A stretch of DNA of 64,000 nucleotides from Pseudomonas sp. GV085 (GCF_003050925.1 NZ_QAOV01000008.1:62001-126000); one strand, 5' to 3'; shown: positions 1 to 10,271, numbered from the stretch's first letter. A program made the numbers and translations. The notes: generated from the letters alone by a model not told the origin.

Positions 1-321
1 GACACGCCGAACTTCTTCGGCGAGGACCAGGACACCCTTTACACCTACCTGGGCTACAAAATCGATTTGCCGGCCGAAGTCGGCCTGGACTTGCGCTTTG
101 GGCGCAACGATGTCAATGACCCTGCGTTCTGGTCCGCCAATGGCGATAGCCGTGAGTCTTACTACGAGTGGGAAGCCAAGCTGACCCGCGATTTCGTCGG
201 CGTGACCTGGGGGCTGAGCTATGTCGACACCGACTTGTCGAAAAGCGAGTGCAGCAGTTGGTACGGCTATGACGACCTCTGCTCGGCGACGGTTGTAGCC
301 AGCGCAACCAAAGCCTTTTGA
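1..321 (+). CDS. TorF-family putative porin, C-terminal part
   Basis: The frame is open from the first base and ends in TGA at 321, so the start lies outside the window. The visible 106 residues alternate polar and hydrophobic residues as in outer-membrane beta strands, contain YLGYKIDLP, YYEWEAKLTRDF and WGLSYVDTDLS, and end in phenylalanine, the usual last residue of outer-membrane barrels. This pattern fits the TorF-like putative porin family common in Pseudomonas. The protein would sit in the outer membrane. The NCS1 permease follows 46 bp downstream on the same strand, which may mean that the two act in uptake of one substrate. The family call rests on the tail only. Confidence 0.65.
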   Translation, partial: DTPNFFGEDQDTLYTYLGYKIDLPAEVGLDLRFGRNDVNDPAFWSANGDSRESYYEWEAKLTRDFVGVTWGLSYVDTDLSKSECSSWYGYDDLCSATVVASATKAF

Positions 322-367
322 ATTTCGTCCCTGACAACAAAAACAGTTCCTCAAAGGAAACACCGTC

Positions 368-1756
368 ATGAGTGCGCAACGCAGTCCCCTGATCGAGACC
401 CGCTCGATCGATTTCATTCCCGAGGCTGAGCGACACGGCAGTCTCTACAGCCAGTTCACCCTGTGGCTTGGCGCCAACCTGCAGATCACCGCCGTCGTCA
501 CCGGCGCCCTGGCCGTGGTGCTGGGCGGCGATGTGTTCTGGTCGTTGATCGGCTTGCTGATCGGGCAAGTGCTCGGCGGCGCCGTAGTGGCGTTGCACGC
601 GGCGCAAGGGCCGAAGCTCGGGCTGCCGCAGATGATCTCCAGCCGAGTGCAGTTCGGGGTGTATGGCGCGGCGATCCCGATTGTCCTGGTGTGCCTGATG
701 TACCTGGGTTTCAGTGCCACCGGCGCGGTGTTGTCGGGGCAGGCGATCGCGCAATTGATCAGTGTCAGCGACAGCGCCGGCATCCTCATTTTCGCCGCGT
801 GCATCGCGTTCCTGACGATCTTCGGTTATCGGGTGATTCACCTGGTCGGGCGGGTGGCCAGCGTGCTGGGCATCATCGCCTTCGCCTACCTGTTCACCCG
901 GTTGATGACCCTCAACGACATCGGCCTGCTGCTCGACAATCGTCATTTCGGCTGGAGCACCTTCCTGCTGGCGGTGTCGCTCTCGGCGTCCTGGCAGATC
1001 GCTTTCGGCCCCTATGTGGCGGACTACTCGCGCTACCTGCCGAGCAAGACTTCGTCATGGAAAACCTTCGCCGCTGTCGGCCTCGGCACGGTGTTGGGAG
1101 CGCAGACTTCGATGGTGCTGGGGGTGTTCGCCGCCGCACTGGCCGGGGTGAATTTTCGTGGGCACGAAGTGGCGACCATTGTCGGCCTGGGCAGCACCGG
1201 GGTGATCGCGTCCTTGCTGTACCTGAGTATTGTCTTCGGCAAGGTCACGGTGTCCACCCTCAACGCCTACGGCAGTTTCATGTGCATCGCCACCATCATC
1301 AGTGGCTTTTGTCGTCGCCTGGAAATCACCGCCCGCCAGCGCATGCTGTTCGTGCTGCTGATTGTCGCGGCATCCACCACGCTGGCATTGCTGGGGCAGT
1401 ACTCGTTCCTCAGCTCGTTCAAGTACTTCATCCTGTTTTTGCTGACGTTCTTCACCCCGTGGAGCGCGATCAACCTGGTGGATTACTACTTCATCAACAA
1501 GGAGCGTTACGACATCCCGGCGCTGTCCGACCCGAACGGGCGCTATGGTCGCTGGAACGTGCTGGGGATCAGCGTCTATGTGATCGGCGTGTTGATCCAG
1601 CTGCCCTTTGTCGATACCCATTTCTACTCCGGGCCGATGGTTGCGCAACTGGGCGGGGTGGATATTTCCTGGATCGTCGGGCTGTTGGTGCCGGGGATTA
1701 TCTATTACGCGCTGGCCAAGCCGTCGATGAGTGCGGTGGTGGTTGAGCGGGGTTAA
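368..1756 (+). CDS. NCS1-family nucleobase:cation symporter
   Basis: A 462-residue polytopic inner-membrane protein with about twelve hydrophobic segments. The N-terminal IETRSIDFIPEAERHG is the signature start of NCS1 (purine/cytosine permease type) transporters, and HAAQGPKLGLPQMISSR and YVADYSRYLP are family motifs in the substrate and sodium-binding core. AAAGGAAACACCGTC precedes the ATG. It resembles the second NCS1 gene in this window at 12114, with shared blocks such as SIDFIPE and DYSRYLP, so they are paralogs. The substrate cannot be read from sequence; purines, pyrimidines, hydantoins or related compounds are family options. Confidence 0.88.
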   Translation: MSAQRSPLIETRSIDFIPEAERHGSLYSQFTLWLGANLQITAVVTGALAVVLGGDVFWSLIGLLIGQVLGGAVVALHAAQGPKLGLPQMISSRVQFGVYGAAIPIVLVCLMYLGFSATGAVLSGQAIAQLISVSDSAGILIFAACIAFLTIFGYRVIHLVGRVASVLGIIAFAYLFTRLMTLNDIGLLLDNRHFGWSTFLLAVSLSASWQIAFGPYVADYSRYLPSKTSSWKTFAAVGLGTVLGAQTSMVLGVFAAALAGVNFRGHEVATIVGLGSTGVIASLLYLSIVFGKVTVSTLNAYGSFMCIATIISGFCRRLEITARQRMLFVLLIVAASTTLALLGQYSFLSSFKYFILFLLTFFTPWSAINLVDYYFINKERYDIPALSDPNGRYGRWNVLGISVYVIGVLIQLPFVDTHFYSGPMVAQLGGVDISWIVGLLVPGIIYYALAKPSMSAVVVERG

Positions 1757-1768
1757 TACCGGCTTTTA

Positions 1769-1859
1769 TGGCGAGGGAGCTTGCTCCCGTTGGACTGCGC
1801 AGCAGTCCCATTTTTTGGGGCCGCTTCGCGCCCCAGCGGGAGCAAGCTCCCTCGCCACA
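1769..1859. repeat. REP pair, type B
   Basis: Inverted arms GGCGAGGGAGCTTGCTCCC and its complement flank two small internal stems (GACTGC...GCAGTC and GGGGC...GCCCC). It lies between two convergent genes and could act as a bidirectional terminator. Confidence 0.9.
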
Positions 1860-1876
1860 GGTTCAGCATTTACCAG

Positions 1877-2593
1877 TTAGCGCTTCGGCAGTTTCCAGCG
1901 CTCACGCAACTTTTCGTACTGCGCTTGCGGCAGTTGCACCAGCACCGGGGATTTGCCCGGGTCCAGCCAGTTGAACAACCGCGCGATATCCGCCGGGTCC
2001 ATGGCCGTACAGCCACGGGTCGGCGCCGTGGGGCCGCGCCAGATGTGGAAGAAAATGCATGACCCGGCAGCGGGCGTGGCCGGGGTGTTGTGCTGGATGA
2101 CGATGCCTTGGCGGTACAGCTCATCCGAGCGGCGCATCCGTTCGGAGCTGCTCCAGTTTTTTTCCACGACCGCTGCGTCGACCAGTTCGTTGTAACGCGT
2201 GGACTGGCTGTCATCCACGCATTCGATGGTCGGCGTCAACGGGAGATAAGGCAGACGGGTTTCGGCCGAAGGCTCGTAGCCGAACGCCGTGCCCAGCTTG
2301 AACATTCCAGCCGGCGCCTTGCCGTCGCCTTCATGTTTGACCGGCCCTTCAGGCTGCCCGATATCGAGCAGCCCCTTGCCCCAGCCCATGCCGTTCTTGC
2401 CTAGCACCACTGCAAACGGCGCTTCGAACTTTTCAAAGGTCTTGCCGCGCCGTTCATAGCGCTGGGCAGTACCCTGGATGTCATCCCAGCCTTTACTGGT
2501 GACCACGATCAGTTGATCGCTGCCATCGAGTCCCTGGGCCATTGCGGCCAGCGGAAAAAACGCCAACCACAGGGCCTTGAGCAGAATGTTCAT
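1877..2593 (-). CDS. L,D-transpeptidase (YkuD-type catalytic domain), secreted
   Basis: A 238-residue protein starting MNILLKALWLAFFPLAAMAQ, a clear Sec signal peptide. The C-terminal half carries the YkuD-type active site: HNTPATPAAGSCIFFHIWRG followed by TRGCTAM, with the second histidine and the cysteine as catalytic residues. Such proteins make or edit 3-3 cross-links, or attach proteins to peptidoglycan, in the periplasm. The ATG overlaps the stop of the upstream VanX-like gene as ATGA, so the two are cotranscribed and probably translationally coupled. The coupling of a dipeptidase to an L,D-transpeptidase suggests peptidoglycan stem-peptide turnover. Confidence 0.85.
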   Translation of the reverse strand: MNILLKALWLAFFPLAAMAQGLDGSDQLIVVTSKGWDDIQGTAQRYERRGKTFEKFEAPFAVVLGKNGMGWGKGLLDIGQPEGPVKHEGDGKAPAGMFKLGTAFGYEPSAETRLPYLPLTPTIECVDDSQSTRYNELVDAAVVEKNWSSSERMRRSDELYRQGIVIQHNTPATPAAGSCIFFHIWRGPTAPTRGCTAMDPADIARLFNWLDPGKSPVLVQLPQAQYEKLRERWKLPKR

Positions 2594-3348
2594 GGTGCAA
2601 GCGGCGTGATGGGGAAGTCCATGACGTCCGGCTTCGGCGGATTCCCGCTGTACGTGAAGTGCCACCACTCGGCCGAATAACCCACAAAGCCTTCCTTGGC
2701 CATGGCACTGGTCAGGCGCTGGCGATTGGCTTTGGCCGTGGCGTTTATCAGCGCCGAGTCGGTATGCGCCCGCTCATCGAAGCAATCGAAACCGGTGCCC
2801 ATGTCGAGCGCGCCGTCGTGCCAGCGCTCGCCATAAGGCGCCGTGCAATCCATCGGTTTGACGGAAGGCGTCCAGGTATCGGCAGGCAGGGCGTCGGGAC
2901 CGATCAGGGTCAGGTCGACGGTGTTGCCTCGGGAATGATTGGACACCCGGGCGACATAACCCAGGCGCCAGAAGTCCTGCTTGTCTACTCGTGGATAGAA
3001 CTCGGTTTTCAGCGGGTCGCCAGGTTCGTTGGCGAAACGACCCATGTCCGCCACCGCACGCTTGGGTCGATAGCAATCGAATACTTTCAAACCGTAGCCC
3101 TCGGCTTCAAGGGCCGTTTGCACCCGGGCCAGAGCGTTGGCTGCATCCGCCGACAGCAGGCACTCCGCCGCCTGATAACCGTCGAGCGGGTGCCCGGTGA
3201 AATTGTGCGCGCTGGCGTAGCGGATGTCCTGCTCGATGCCCGGAGCGACACTGCGCACATACACCATGTGCCCGGGTTTCGACTCGTCGGCCAGGCACGG
3301 CGTTGCAAGGCTCAGGCACAGCAACAACAGACAGGGTGAACGCGACAT
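2590..3348 (-). CDS. M15 family D-Ala-D-Ala dipeptidase, VanX-like
   Basis: A 252-residue exported zinc peptidase. The signal peptide is MSRSPCLLLLCLSLATPCLA. Zinc-binding and catalytic motifs are visible: SNHSRGNTVDLTL (the SxHxxGxxxD motif) and AEWWHFTY (the ExxH motif). VanX/DdpX enzymes split D-Ala-D-Ala; the periplasmic location here points to recycling of peptidoglycan peptides rather than vancomycin resistance. An in-frame ATG five codons earlier (3363) exists, but GGAG lies nine bases before the ATG at 3348. It is first in a two-gene unit with the L,D-transpeptidase. Confidence 0.85.
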   Translation of the reverse strand: MSRSPCLLLLCLSLATPCLADESKPGHMVYVRSVAPGIEQDIRYASAHNFTGHPLDGYQAAECLLSADAANALARVQTALEAEGYGLKVFDCYRPKRAVADMGRFANEPGDPLKTEFYPRVDKQDFWRLGYVARVSNHSRGNTVDLTLIGPDALPADTWTPSVKPMDCTAPYGERWHDGALDMGTGFDCFDERAHTDSALINATAKANRQRLTSAMAKEGFVGYSAEWWHFTYSGNPPKPDVMDFPITPLAP

Positions 3349-3381
3349 CGGAAACGGCTCCATGCATGACCAGTCATTCCA

Positions 3382-4371
3382 TCATGGCTTGAAACCGTCC
3401 GTACCTCCATGAAGTTGTTGATCGGCGTGATAGGACGAACGCACCAGCGGCCCGGACGCCACGTTCCTGAAACCCATGCGCGTACCTTCCTCGGCGAACC
3501 AGGCAAAGGTGTCGGGATGCACGAAACGCTGCACCGGCAAGTGACTGCGCGAGGGTTGCAGGTATTGGCCGAGGGTCAGCATGTCGATGTCGTGCTCGCG
3601 CATGCGTTGCATGACCTCGATGACTTCCTCATCGGTTTCGCCCAGGCCCAGCATCAGGCCGGATTTGGTCGGCACATGGGGCACCGCTTGCTTGAACTTT
3701 TGCAGCAAGTCCAGCGACCACTCGAAGTCCGAACCCGGCCGCGCAGCCTTGTACAGGCGCGGTACGGTTTCCAGGTTGTGATTGAACACATCCGGCGGCT
3801 CGTTGGCGGTGATCGCCAGGGCCACGTCCATGCGTCCACGATAATCCGGCACCAGGGTTTCCAGTTGCACGCCGGGCGACAGCTTGCGGATTTCCCGCAG
3901 GCAATCGACGAAGTGTTGGGCGCCGCCATCACGCAAATCGTCGCGGTCCACCGAGGTGATCACCACGTACTTCAGGCGCAGTTCGGCGATGGCCACGGCC
4001 AGGTTCATTGGCTCGTTGGTGTCCAGTGGTTTGGGCCGGCCATGGCCGACATCGCAGAACGGGCAGCGACGGGTGCAGATGTCGCCCATGATCATGAAGG
4101 TCGCGGTGCCACCGGAGAAACATTCACCGAGGTTCGGGCACGAAGCTTCTTCGCAGACGCTGTGCAGCTTGTGCTTGCGCAGCAGCTGCTTGATCCGGTC
4201 GACCTCGGGAGAGATCGGCATGCGCACGCGGATCCAGTCGGGCTTGCGCGGGAATTCATCCGTGGGAATGATCTTCACCGGGATCCGCGCGACCTTTTGC
4301 GCACCGCGCAGTTTGGTGCCGACCTCCACTTTGGCCGGGCTGTTGCCGGCCGATTCGACAATGGCATTCAT
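3382..4371 (-). CDS. lipA: lipoyl synthase
   Basis: A 329-residue radical-SAM enzyme that inserts two sulfurs into octanoyl chains on lipoyl-dependent proteins such as GcvH. The auxiliary iron-sulfur cluster motif CEEASCPNLGEC (Cys 73, 78, 84) and the radical-SAM motif CTRRCPFC (Cys 99, 103, 106) are intact, as is the C-terminal RSSYHADQ with the conserved serine. The ATG at 4371 is preferred because AAGGA sits eight bases upstream; an ATG at 4389 lacks such a site. It is downstream of gcvH and glyA on the same strand, separated by a REP element. In Pseudomonas lipA is normally beside lipB, so this may be a second, GcvH-associated copy. Confidence 0.95.
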   Translation of the reverse strand: MNAIVESAGNSPAKVEVGTKLRGAQKVARIPVKIIPTDEFPRKPDWIRVRMPISPEVDRIKQLLRKHKLHSVCEEASCPNLGECFSGGTATFMIMGDICTRRCPFCDVGHGRPKPLDTNEPMNLAVAIAELRLKYVVITSVDRDDLRDGGAQHFVDCLREIRKLSPGVQLETLVPDYRGRMDVALAITANEPPDVFNHNLETVPRLYKAARPGSDFEWSLDLLQKFKQAVPHVPTKSGLMLGLGETDEEVIEVMQRMREHDIDMLTLGQYLQPSRSHLPVQRFVHPDTFAWFAEEGTRMGFRNVASGPLVRSSYHADQQLHGGTDGFKP

Positions 4372-4394
4372 CGTTATTTCCTTGTGCACAGAAC

Positions 4395-4496
4395 CTGTAG
4401 GAGCGAGCTTGCTCGCGAAGCACCCAAAGGCACCGCGTTAATCCTGAATGCGCGCGTAATCGTTGGCGACCATCGCGAGCAAGCTCGCTCCTACAG
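4395..4496. repeat. REP pair, type A, inside the gcvH-glyA-lipA unit
   Basis: Arms TGTAGGAGCGAGCTTGCTCG and its complement about 100 bp apart, between glyA and lipA. It could modulate read-through from glyA into lipA. Confidence 0.9.
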
Positions 4497-4505
4497 GGGG
4501 GGGGG
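4496..4505 (+). repeat. G10 homopolymer at the REP edge
   Basis: Ten consecutive G residues directly abut the end of the REP, 10 bp from the glyA stop codon. Non-coding; prone to slippage or miscalls. Confidence 0.95.
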
Positions 4506-4515
4506 TGTGGTGTGC

Positions 4516-5772
4516 TTAGTCGCGGTAGACCGGGAAGTCCGCGCACAGGGCGGCCGCTTGCCGTGCGACATTGGCCTCAATATGGGCATCGCCCAGGTGA
4601 TCGAGGATGTCGCAGATCCAGCCGGCCAACGCAATGCTCTGCGCTTCCTTGAAGCCACGGCTGGTGATCGCTGGCGTACCGATGCGCAGACCGGACGTCA
4701 CGAATGGCGATTGCGGATCGTTGGGCACGGCGTTCTTGTTCACGGTGATGCCGGCACGGCCGAGGGCGGCGTCGGCGTCCTTGCCGGTCAGGCCCTGGCG
4801 GATCAGGCTGACCAGGAACAGGTGGTTATCCGTGCCACCGGACACCACGTCGTAACCGCGCTCGATAAACACCTGCGCCATGGCCTGGGCGTTACGGATC
4901 ACTTGCGCCTGATAGGTCTTGAATGCCGGCTCCAGCGCTTCCTTGAAGCACACGGCCTTGGCGGCGATCACGTGCATCAGTGGGCCACCCTGACCGCCGG
5001 GGAACACCGCGGCGTTGAGCTTTTTCTCCAATTCGGGATTGGCCTTGGCCAGAATCAGACCGCCACGCGGGCCGCGCAGGGTCTTGTGCGTGGTGGTGGT
5101 GACCACATCGGCGAAGGGCAGCGGGTTCGGGTACAGACCGGTCGCCACCAGACCGGCGACGTGGGCCATGTCGACGAAGAAGTAGGCGCCGACCTTGTCG
5201 GCGATCTGGCGGAAACGCGGGAAGTCCAGAGTCTTCGAATAGGCCGAGAACCCGGCGATTATCATCTTCGGCTGGTGCTCGACCGCCAGGCGCTCGACTT
5301 CGTCGTAGTCGATCAGGCCGGTGCTGGTGTCGATGCCGTACTGCACGGCGTTGTACAGCTTGCCGGAGAAACTCACCTTGGCGCCGTGGGTCAGGTGGCC
5401 GCCATGGGCCAGGCTCATGCCCAGCACGGTGTCGCCGGCTTGCAGCAGGGCCAGATAAACCGCCGCGTTGGCCTGGCTGCCGGAGTGCGGCTGGACGTTG
5501 GCGTAATCGGCGCCGAACAGTTGCCTGGCGCGGTCGATGGCCAGTTGCTCGACCACGTCGACGTGCTCGCAACCGCCGTAGTAACGCTTGCCCGGATACC
5601 CTTCGGCGTACTTGTTGGTCAGGCCGCTGCCTTGTGCCTCCATCACCCGCTGGCTGGTGTAGTTTTCCGAGGCGATCAGTTCGATGTGGTGTTCCTGCCG
5701 CGCATCCTCGGCGTTCATCGCCGCCAGCAGTTCGTCGTCGTAGCCTTGGATCTGGTCGTGCTTGCTGAACAT
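4516..5772 (-). CDS. glyA: serine hydroxymethyltransferase
   Basis: A 418-residue PLP enzyme of usual length that interconverts serine and glycine with tetrahydrofolate in the cytoplasm. The PLP lysine is Lys230 in TTTTHKTLRGPRGG; the signature blocks ELIASENYTS, YPGKRYYGG and GGQGGPLMH are intact. AAGGA lies nine bases before the ATG. It starts 30 bp after gcvH and is the second gene of the sigma-54-driven unit. In the comparable P. aeruginosa operon gcvP separates gcvH from glyA, and sdaA and gcvT follow glyA; none of these is here. It probably corresponds to the glyA copy devoted to glycine use rather than the housekeeping one. Confidence 0.96.
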   Translation of the reverse strand: MFSKHDQIQGYDDELLAAMNAEDARQEHHIELIASENYTSQRVMEAQGSGLTNKYAEGYPGKRYYGGCEHVDVVEQLAIDRARQLFGADYANVQPHSGSQANAAVYLALLQAGDTVLGMSLAHGGHLTHGAKVSFSGKLYNAVQYGIDTSTGLIDYDEVERLAVEHQPKMIIAGFSAYSKTLDFPRFRQIADKVGAYFFVDMAHVAGLVATGLYPNPLPFADVVTTTTHKTLRGPRGGLILAKANPELEKKLNAAVFPGGQGGPLMHVIAAKAVCFKEALEPAFKTYQAQVIRNAQAMAQVFIERGYDVVSGGTDNHLFLVSLIRQGLTGKDADAALGRAGITVNKNAVPNDPQSPFVTSGLRIGTPAITSRGFKEAQSIALAGWICDILDHLGDAHIEANVARQAAALCADFPVYRD

Positions 5773-5802
5773 GGTGTGGTCCTTGTGTGGAAGGGTTGGG
5801 CT

Positions 5803-6186
5803 TCAAGCGTCGGCGTGTTCTGCGGTCAGGCGTTCGTAGGCGTCTTGATCCAGCAGATCGCTCAACGCCAAGGCATCGACCGGTTTGAAGCGAAAGAACC
5901 AGCCTTCGCCCAATGGGTCTTCGTTGACCAGTTCCGGGGTGCTCTCCAGTGTCGTGTTGATCTCGACCACTTCACCGTCCAGCGGCATGCCGATACTGCT
6001 GGCGGCTTTCACCGATTCCAGCACCGACACTTCAGCGCCTGCGTCGAAAGTGCCCAATTCAGGTACCTGAACAAACACCACATCCCCCAGCGCCTGCTGG
6101 GCAAACTCGGTGATGCCGACGGTGACCAGGTCGTTGCTCTCAAGGCGCAACCATTCGTGATCGACGGTGAAACGCAATTCGCTCAT
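5803..6186 (-). CDS. gcvH: glycine cleavage system H protein
   Basis: A 127-residue protein of standard length that carries the lipoyl arm of the glycine cleavage complex. The lipoylated residue is Lys60 in SVLESVKAAS; VGITEFAQQALGD and PLGEGWFFR are family blocks. An AGGAG site precedes the ATG. It is the first gene after the sigma-54 promoter at 6247-6263 and is followed by glyA. The P and T proteins that it serves are not encoded in this window, so it must work with partners from another locus, or its moonlighting role is different. Confidence 0.96.
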   Translation of the reverse strand: MSELRFTVDHEWLRLESNDLVTVGITEFAQQALGDVVFVQVPELGTFDAGAEVSVLESVKAASSIGMPLDGEVVEINTTLESTPELVNEDPLGEGWFFRFKPVDALALSDLLDQDAYERLTAEHADA

Positions 6187-6246
6187 ATCAACTCCTTATT
6201 GTTTTAAGGCTCGTGGCGGGGCGACGAGCGGGGTTGCAGGAGTGAT

Positions 6247-6263
6247 AGCAAGGGCGGTGCCAA
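6247..6263 (-). promoter_or_regulatory. sigma-54 (-24/-12) promoter of gcvH-glyA(-lipA)
   Basis: Read on the minus strand the site is TTGGCACCGCCCTTGCT, an essentially perfect match to the RpoN consensus (TGGCAC, five bases, TTGCW) with the GG and GC at the required 12-base offset. It ends about 60 bp before the gcvH ATG, leaving a leader of roughly 50 nt. The adjacent upstream gene encodes a sigma-54-dependent activator, which fits activation of this promoter by GcsR. Confidence 0.88.
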
Positions 6264-6459
6264 GGTTGATTAGTTGTTTTAAATCAATGGTTTGGCGTGA
6301 TTTTTTGAAGTGCGAGAGATTTCATCCGTATTGAAATCAGTACAGACAAGCAGGGCTGTGGGCGCAGACGCTGTAAATGCAGGGTGGGAAAGGTTTTGTC
6401 TTGATTTCGCTACGCTGTATCGATTTGCAGACGAAAAATGCAGACGCAACACAGTCCAC

Positions 6460-6550
6460 TGTAGGAGCGAGCCTGCTCGCGATAGCGGCCTGACAGTCAA
6501 CATACATTTCGACCGACACGCCCTCATCGCGAGCAGGCTCGCTCCTACAG
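6460..6550. repeat. REP pair, type A
   Basis: Arms TGTAGGAGCGAGCCTGCTCG and its complement about 90 bp apart, between the gcsR stop and the gcvH upstream region. It probably insulates the gcsR transcript from the gcvH control region. Confidence 0.9.
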
Positions 6551-6573
6551 GGGAATGTGTTCCGACAGATCAC

Positions 6574-8082
<1,509 letters not shown>

Positions 8083-8150
8083 GACGGGCCTGCAAGGTTG
8101 GCGAACCGAATCAGTATGCCCGGCAAAATTTGAATTTGGCGAGTGTCACA

Positions 8151-9065
8151 TTACGGCTGACCGGTTTTACGGGCGCTGGCGGCCAGGTCCTCGAGGAACG
8201 CTTGCAAGATCGGCGGCGGTGCCGTGCCGCGCCGGGTGATCACGTCGAACGGCGATTTCAGGCGCAGGCTCGCGGGTGCCAACTGGTGCATCTCGCCGCT
8301 CTTGACCCACTGGGCGGCGAAGTGCTCAGGCAGAAAACCCAGGTAGGCACCGGAAATGATCAGGATCGCGGTGGCTTCGATGTTGTCCACGGTGGCGGCC
8401 GCCTTGCTCACGCCCAGGTGTTCGAGGTCGTATTGCTGCATGTAGCCGCGTACGACGATCCGCCCCGCAGCGACTTCTTCAAGCAGTTCTTCACCTTCGG
8501 CGTGGCTGCCGTACAACGGGTGACGCCGCCCGCAATACAAGCCCAGGGCTTCCTGGTACAGCGGCGATTGCAGCAACCCCGGCACATGGATCGGGAAGTG
8601 CCCGATGGCGAGATGAAGACGACCGTCGAGCACCCGCTCTTCAAGTTCTGCCGGGGTACCGACATACACGTTCAGGTGCACGTCATGCCCGCGGGAGACG
8701 AAGCGCTGGGTGGTGCGTGGAATCGGCGAATCCGGGTCGGTGATCGTGGTGTCGATGATCCCCAGGTTGAGCTTGCCGCTGATGTGCTGCTTGAGCACGT
8801 CGGCGTCCATGCAGAAATTTTCCACCGCCGACAGCAGGCGCTGGGTGGCTTCATGAATCGCCACCCCTTGTTCGGTCAGGCGGAAGCCACTGCGCCCGCG
8901 CTGGCAGAGTTTGACCCCCAGGCGGGTTTCAAGGTGGGTCATCTGTTCGCTGATGGTCGATTGCCCGGCATTGAGCGCCGCCTGCGCGGCCGAGAAACCG
9001 CCGCAGCGGACAATCGTGGCGAACACCCTGAGCAGTTTCAGGTCGACATCGTGCAGCTGGATCAT
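8151..9065 (-). CDS. LysR-family transcriptional regulator
   Basis: A 304-residue protein with an N-terminal winged helix-turn-helix (GGFSAAQAALNAGQSTISEQ at about 22-41, then LETRLGVKLCQR) and a periplasmic-binding-protein-like effector domain. It is divergent from the ureohydrolase gene, with a 151 bp shared control region, the typical arrangement for a LysR protein that regulates its neighbour. In Pseudomonas, guanidinobutyrase and guanidinopropionase genes are each controlled by such adjacent regulators, so a guanidino compound is a reasonable effector; that is inference from position. Confidence 0.88.
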   Translation of the reverse strand: MIQLHDVDLKLLRVFATIVRCGGFSAAQAALNAGQSTISEQMTHLETRLGVKLCQRGRSGFRLTEQGVAIHEATQRLLSAVENFCMDADVLKQHISGKLNLGIIDTTITDPDSPIPRTTQRFVSRGHDVHLNVYVGTPAELEERVLDGRLHLAIGHFPIHVPGLLQSPLYQEALGLYCGRRHPLYGSHAEGEELLEEVAAGRIVVRGYMQQYDLEHLGVSKAAATVDNIEATAILIISGAYLGFLPEHFAAQWVKSGEMHQLAPASLRLKSPFDVITRRGTAPPPILQAFLEDLAASARKTGQP

Positions 9066-9216
9066 CTTGAACCTCCGGCCTGTGGATGCATCGGGAATGC
9101 CGATATGAGTATCTGATGTTTAGCATTTTTTCCACGAAAACCTGCGCCCATAGTCTTTCCAACGGCGGTCGCCTTGCAGTCCGTCAAGCCGATAACAAGA
9201 AGTGGAGAGGCTAGAA

Positions 9217-10218
9217 ATGTCGAACAACGGTTATGAATCCGGTCGCCTGAACCTGCCATTCGTGGGTCATTGCACCTTTGGCAAATCCCCGGTGTGCACC
9301 GATTGGGATGCCCTGGACGCCGACGTCGCGGTGCTCGGCGTGCCCAACGACATGGGTACCCAGTGGCGCTCCGGCGCACGCTTCGGACCACGCGGGATTC
9401 GCGAAGCATCGACGCTGTTTTCCTTCGGCCACGCCGGCGCCTACGACCACGAAGATGACGTGATGTACCTCACCGCATCGGACGTGCGCATGGTCGACGT
9501 CGGTGATGCCGACATCGTCCACACCGACATGGCCACCAGCAACAAGAACACCGAATACGCCGTGCGCAAGATCCTCGATGCCGGCGTGATGCCGGTGGTG
9601 CTCGGCGGCGACCACTCGGTGCACGCGCCAGTGATCAAGGCCTTCGAAGGCCGCGGCCCGATCCACATCATTCACTTCGATGCGCACCTGGATTTCGTCG
9701 ACGAGCGCCACGGCGTGCGCTACGGCCACGGTAACCCGCTACGCCGCGCATCCGAAATGAACCACATTGTCGGCATGACCCAGATGGGCATTCGTAATGT
9801 GTCGTCGTCCAACCGCGACGACTACGAAGCGGCCCACGAAGCCGGCTCGAAAATCCTCTCGGTGCGCGACGTGCGTCGCCTTGGCGTCGAGGGTGTGCTG
9901 GCGCTGATCCCGCAGAACATCAACTACTACATCACCATCGACATCGACGGTTTCGACCCGTCCATCGCCCCCGGCACTGGCACCCCGAGCCACGGCGGCT
10001 TCCTCTACTACGAAGTGCTGGAAATCATCCAGGCCCTGGCCAAGCGCAGCAAAGGCAACATCGTCGGCATGGACCTGGTGGAAGTGGCACCGGTCTACGA
10101 CCCGACCGGCATGACCTCGATCCTCGCGGCGCAACTGCTGCTCAACAGCATCGGTTTCATCTTCCACGAGCGTGGCAAGGTGCGGGCGGCCGCCGAGAGC
10201 GAAACCACTTCAGCCTGA
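9217..10218 (+). CDS. ureohydrolase (agmatinase/guanidinobutyrase family)
   Basis: A 333-residue cytosolic enzyme that would release urea from a guanidino substrate. Mn ligands are visible: His133 in GGDHS, Asp155, His157 and Asp159 in FDAHLDF, and Asp242 and Asp244 in DIDGFDPS, followed by APGTGTP. The start at 9217 is chosen over 9202 because GAGAGG lies six bases upstream. The family includes agmatinase, guanidinobutyrase and guanidinopropionase, which cannot be told apart safely by eye. Downstream ALDH and permease genes and a divergent LysR regulator fit a guanidino-acid or agmatine catabolic unit. Confidence 0.88.
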   Translation: MSNNGYESGRLNLPFVGHCTFGKSPVCTDWDALDADVAVLGVPNDMGTQWRSGARFGPRGIREASTLFSFGHAGAYDHEDDVMYLTASDVRMVDVGDADIVHTDMATSNKNTEYAVRKILDAGVMPVVLGGDHSVHAPVIKAFEGRGPIHIIHFDAHLDFVDERHGVRYGHGNPLRRASEMNHIVGMTQMGIRNVSSSNRDDYEAAHEAGSKILSVRDVRRLGVEGVLALIPQNINYYITIDIDGFDPSIAPGTGTPSHGGFLYYEVLEIIQALAKRSKGNIVGMDLVEVAPVYDPTGMTSILAAQLLLNSIGFIFHERGKVRAAAESETTSA

Positions 10219-10271
10219 TCATCGAAACCAGTGACCCGGCAGGCTCTGACTGCCGGGCAGAGAGAACAAAA

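Noticed and set aside
3409..6207. 932-codon open frame on the plus strand across lipA, glyA and gcvH
   Set aside because: It is antisense to three well-supported genes; long opposite-strand frames are expected from high-GC codon bias, and the translation resembles no protein.
6187..6246. Glycine riboswitch before gcvH
   Set aside because: The leader after the sigma-54 promoter is only about 50 nt, too short for a glycine aptamer, and shows no matching structure.
6264..6459. GcsR or TyrR operator repeats upstream of the gcvH promoter
   Set aside because: A TGTAAAT occurs near 6371, but I found no convincing inverted or tandem repeats; a position-weight search is needed.
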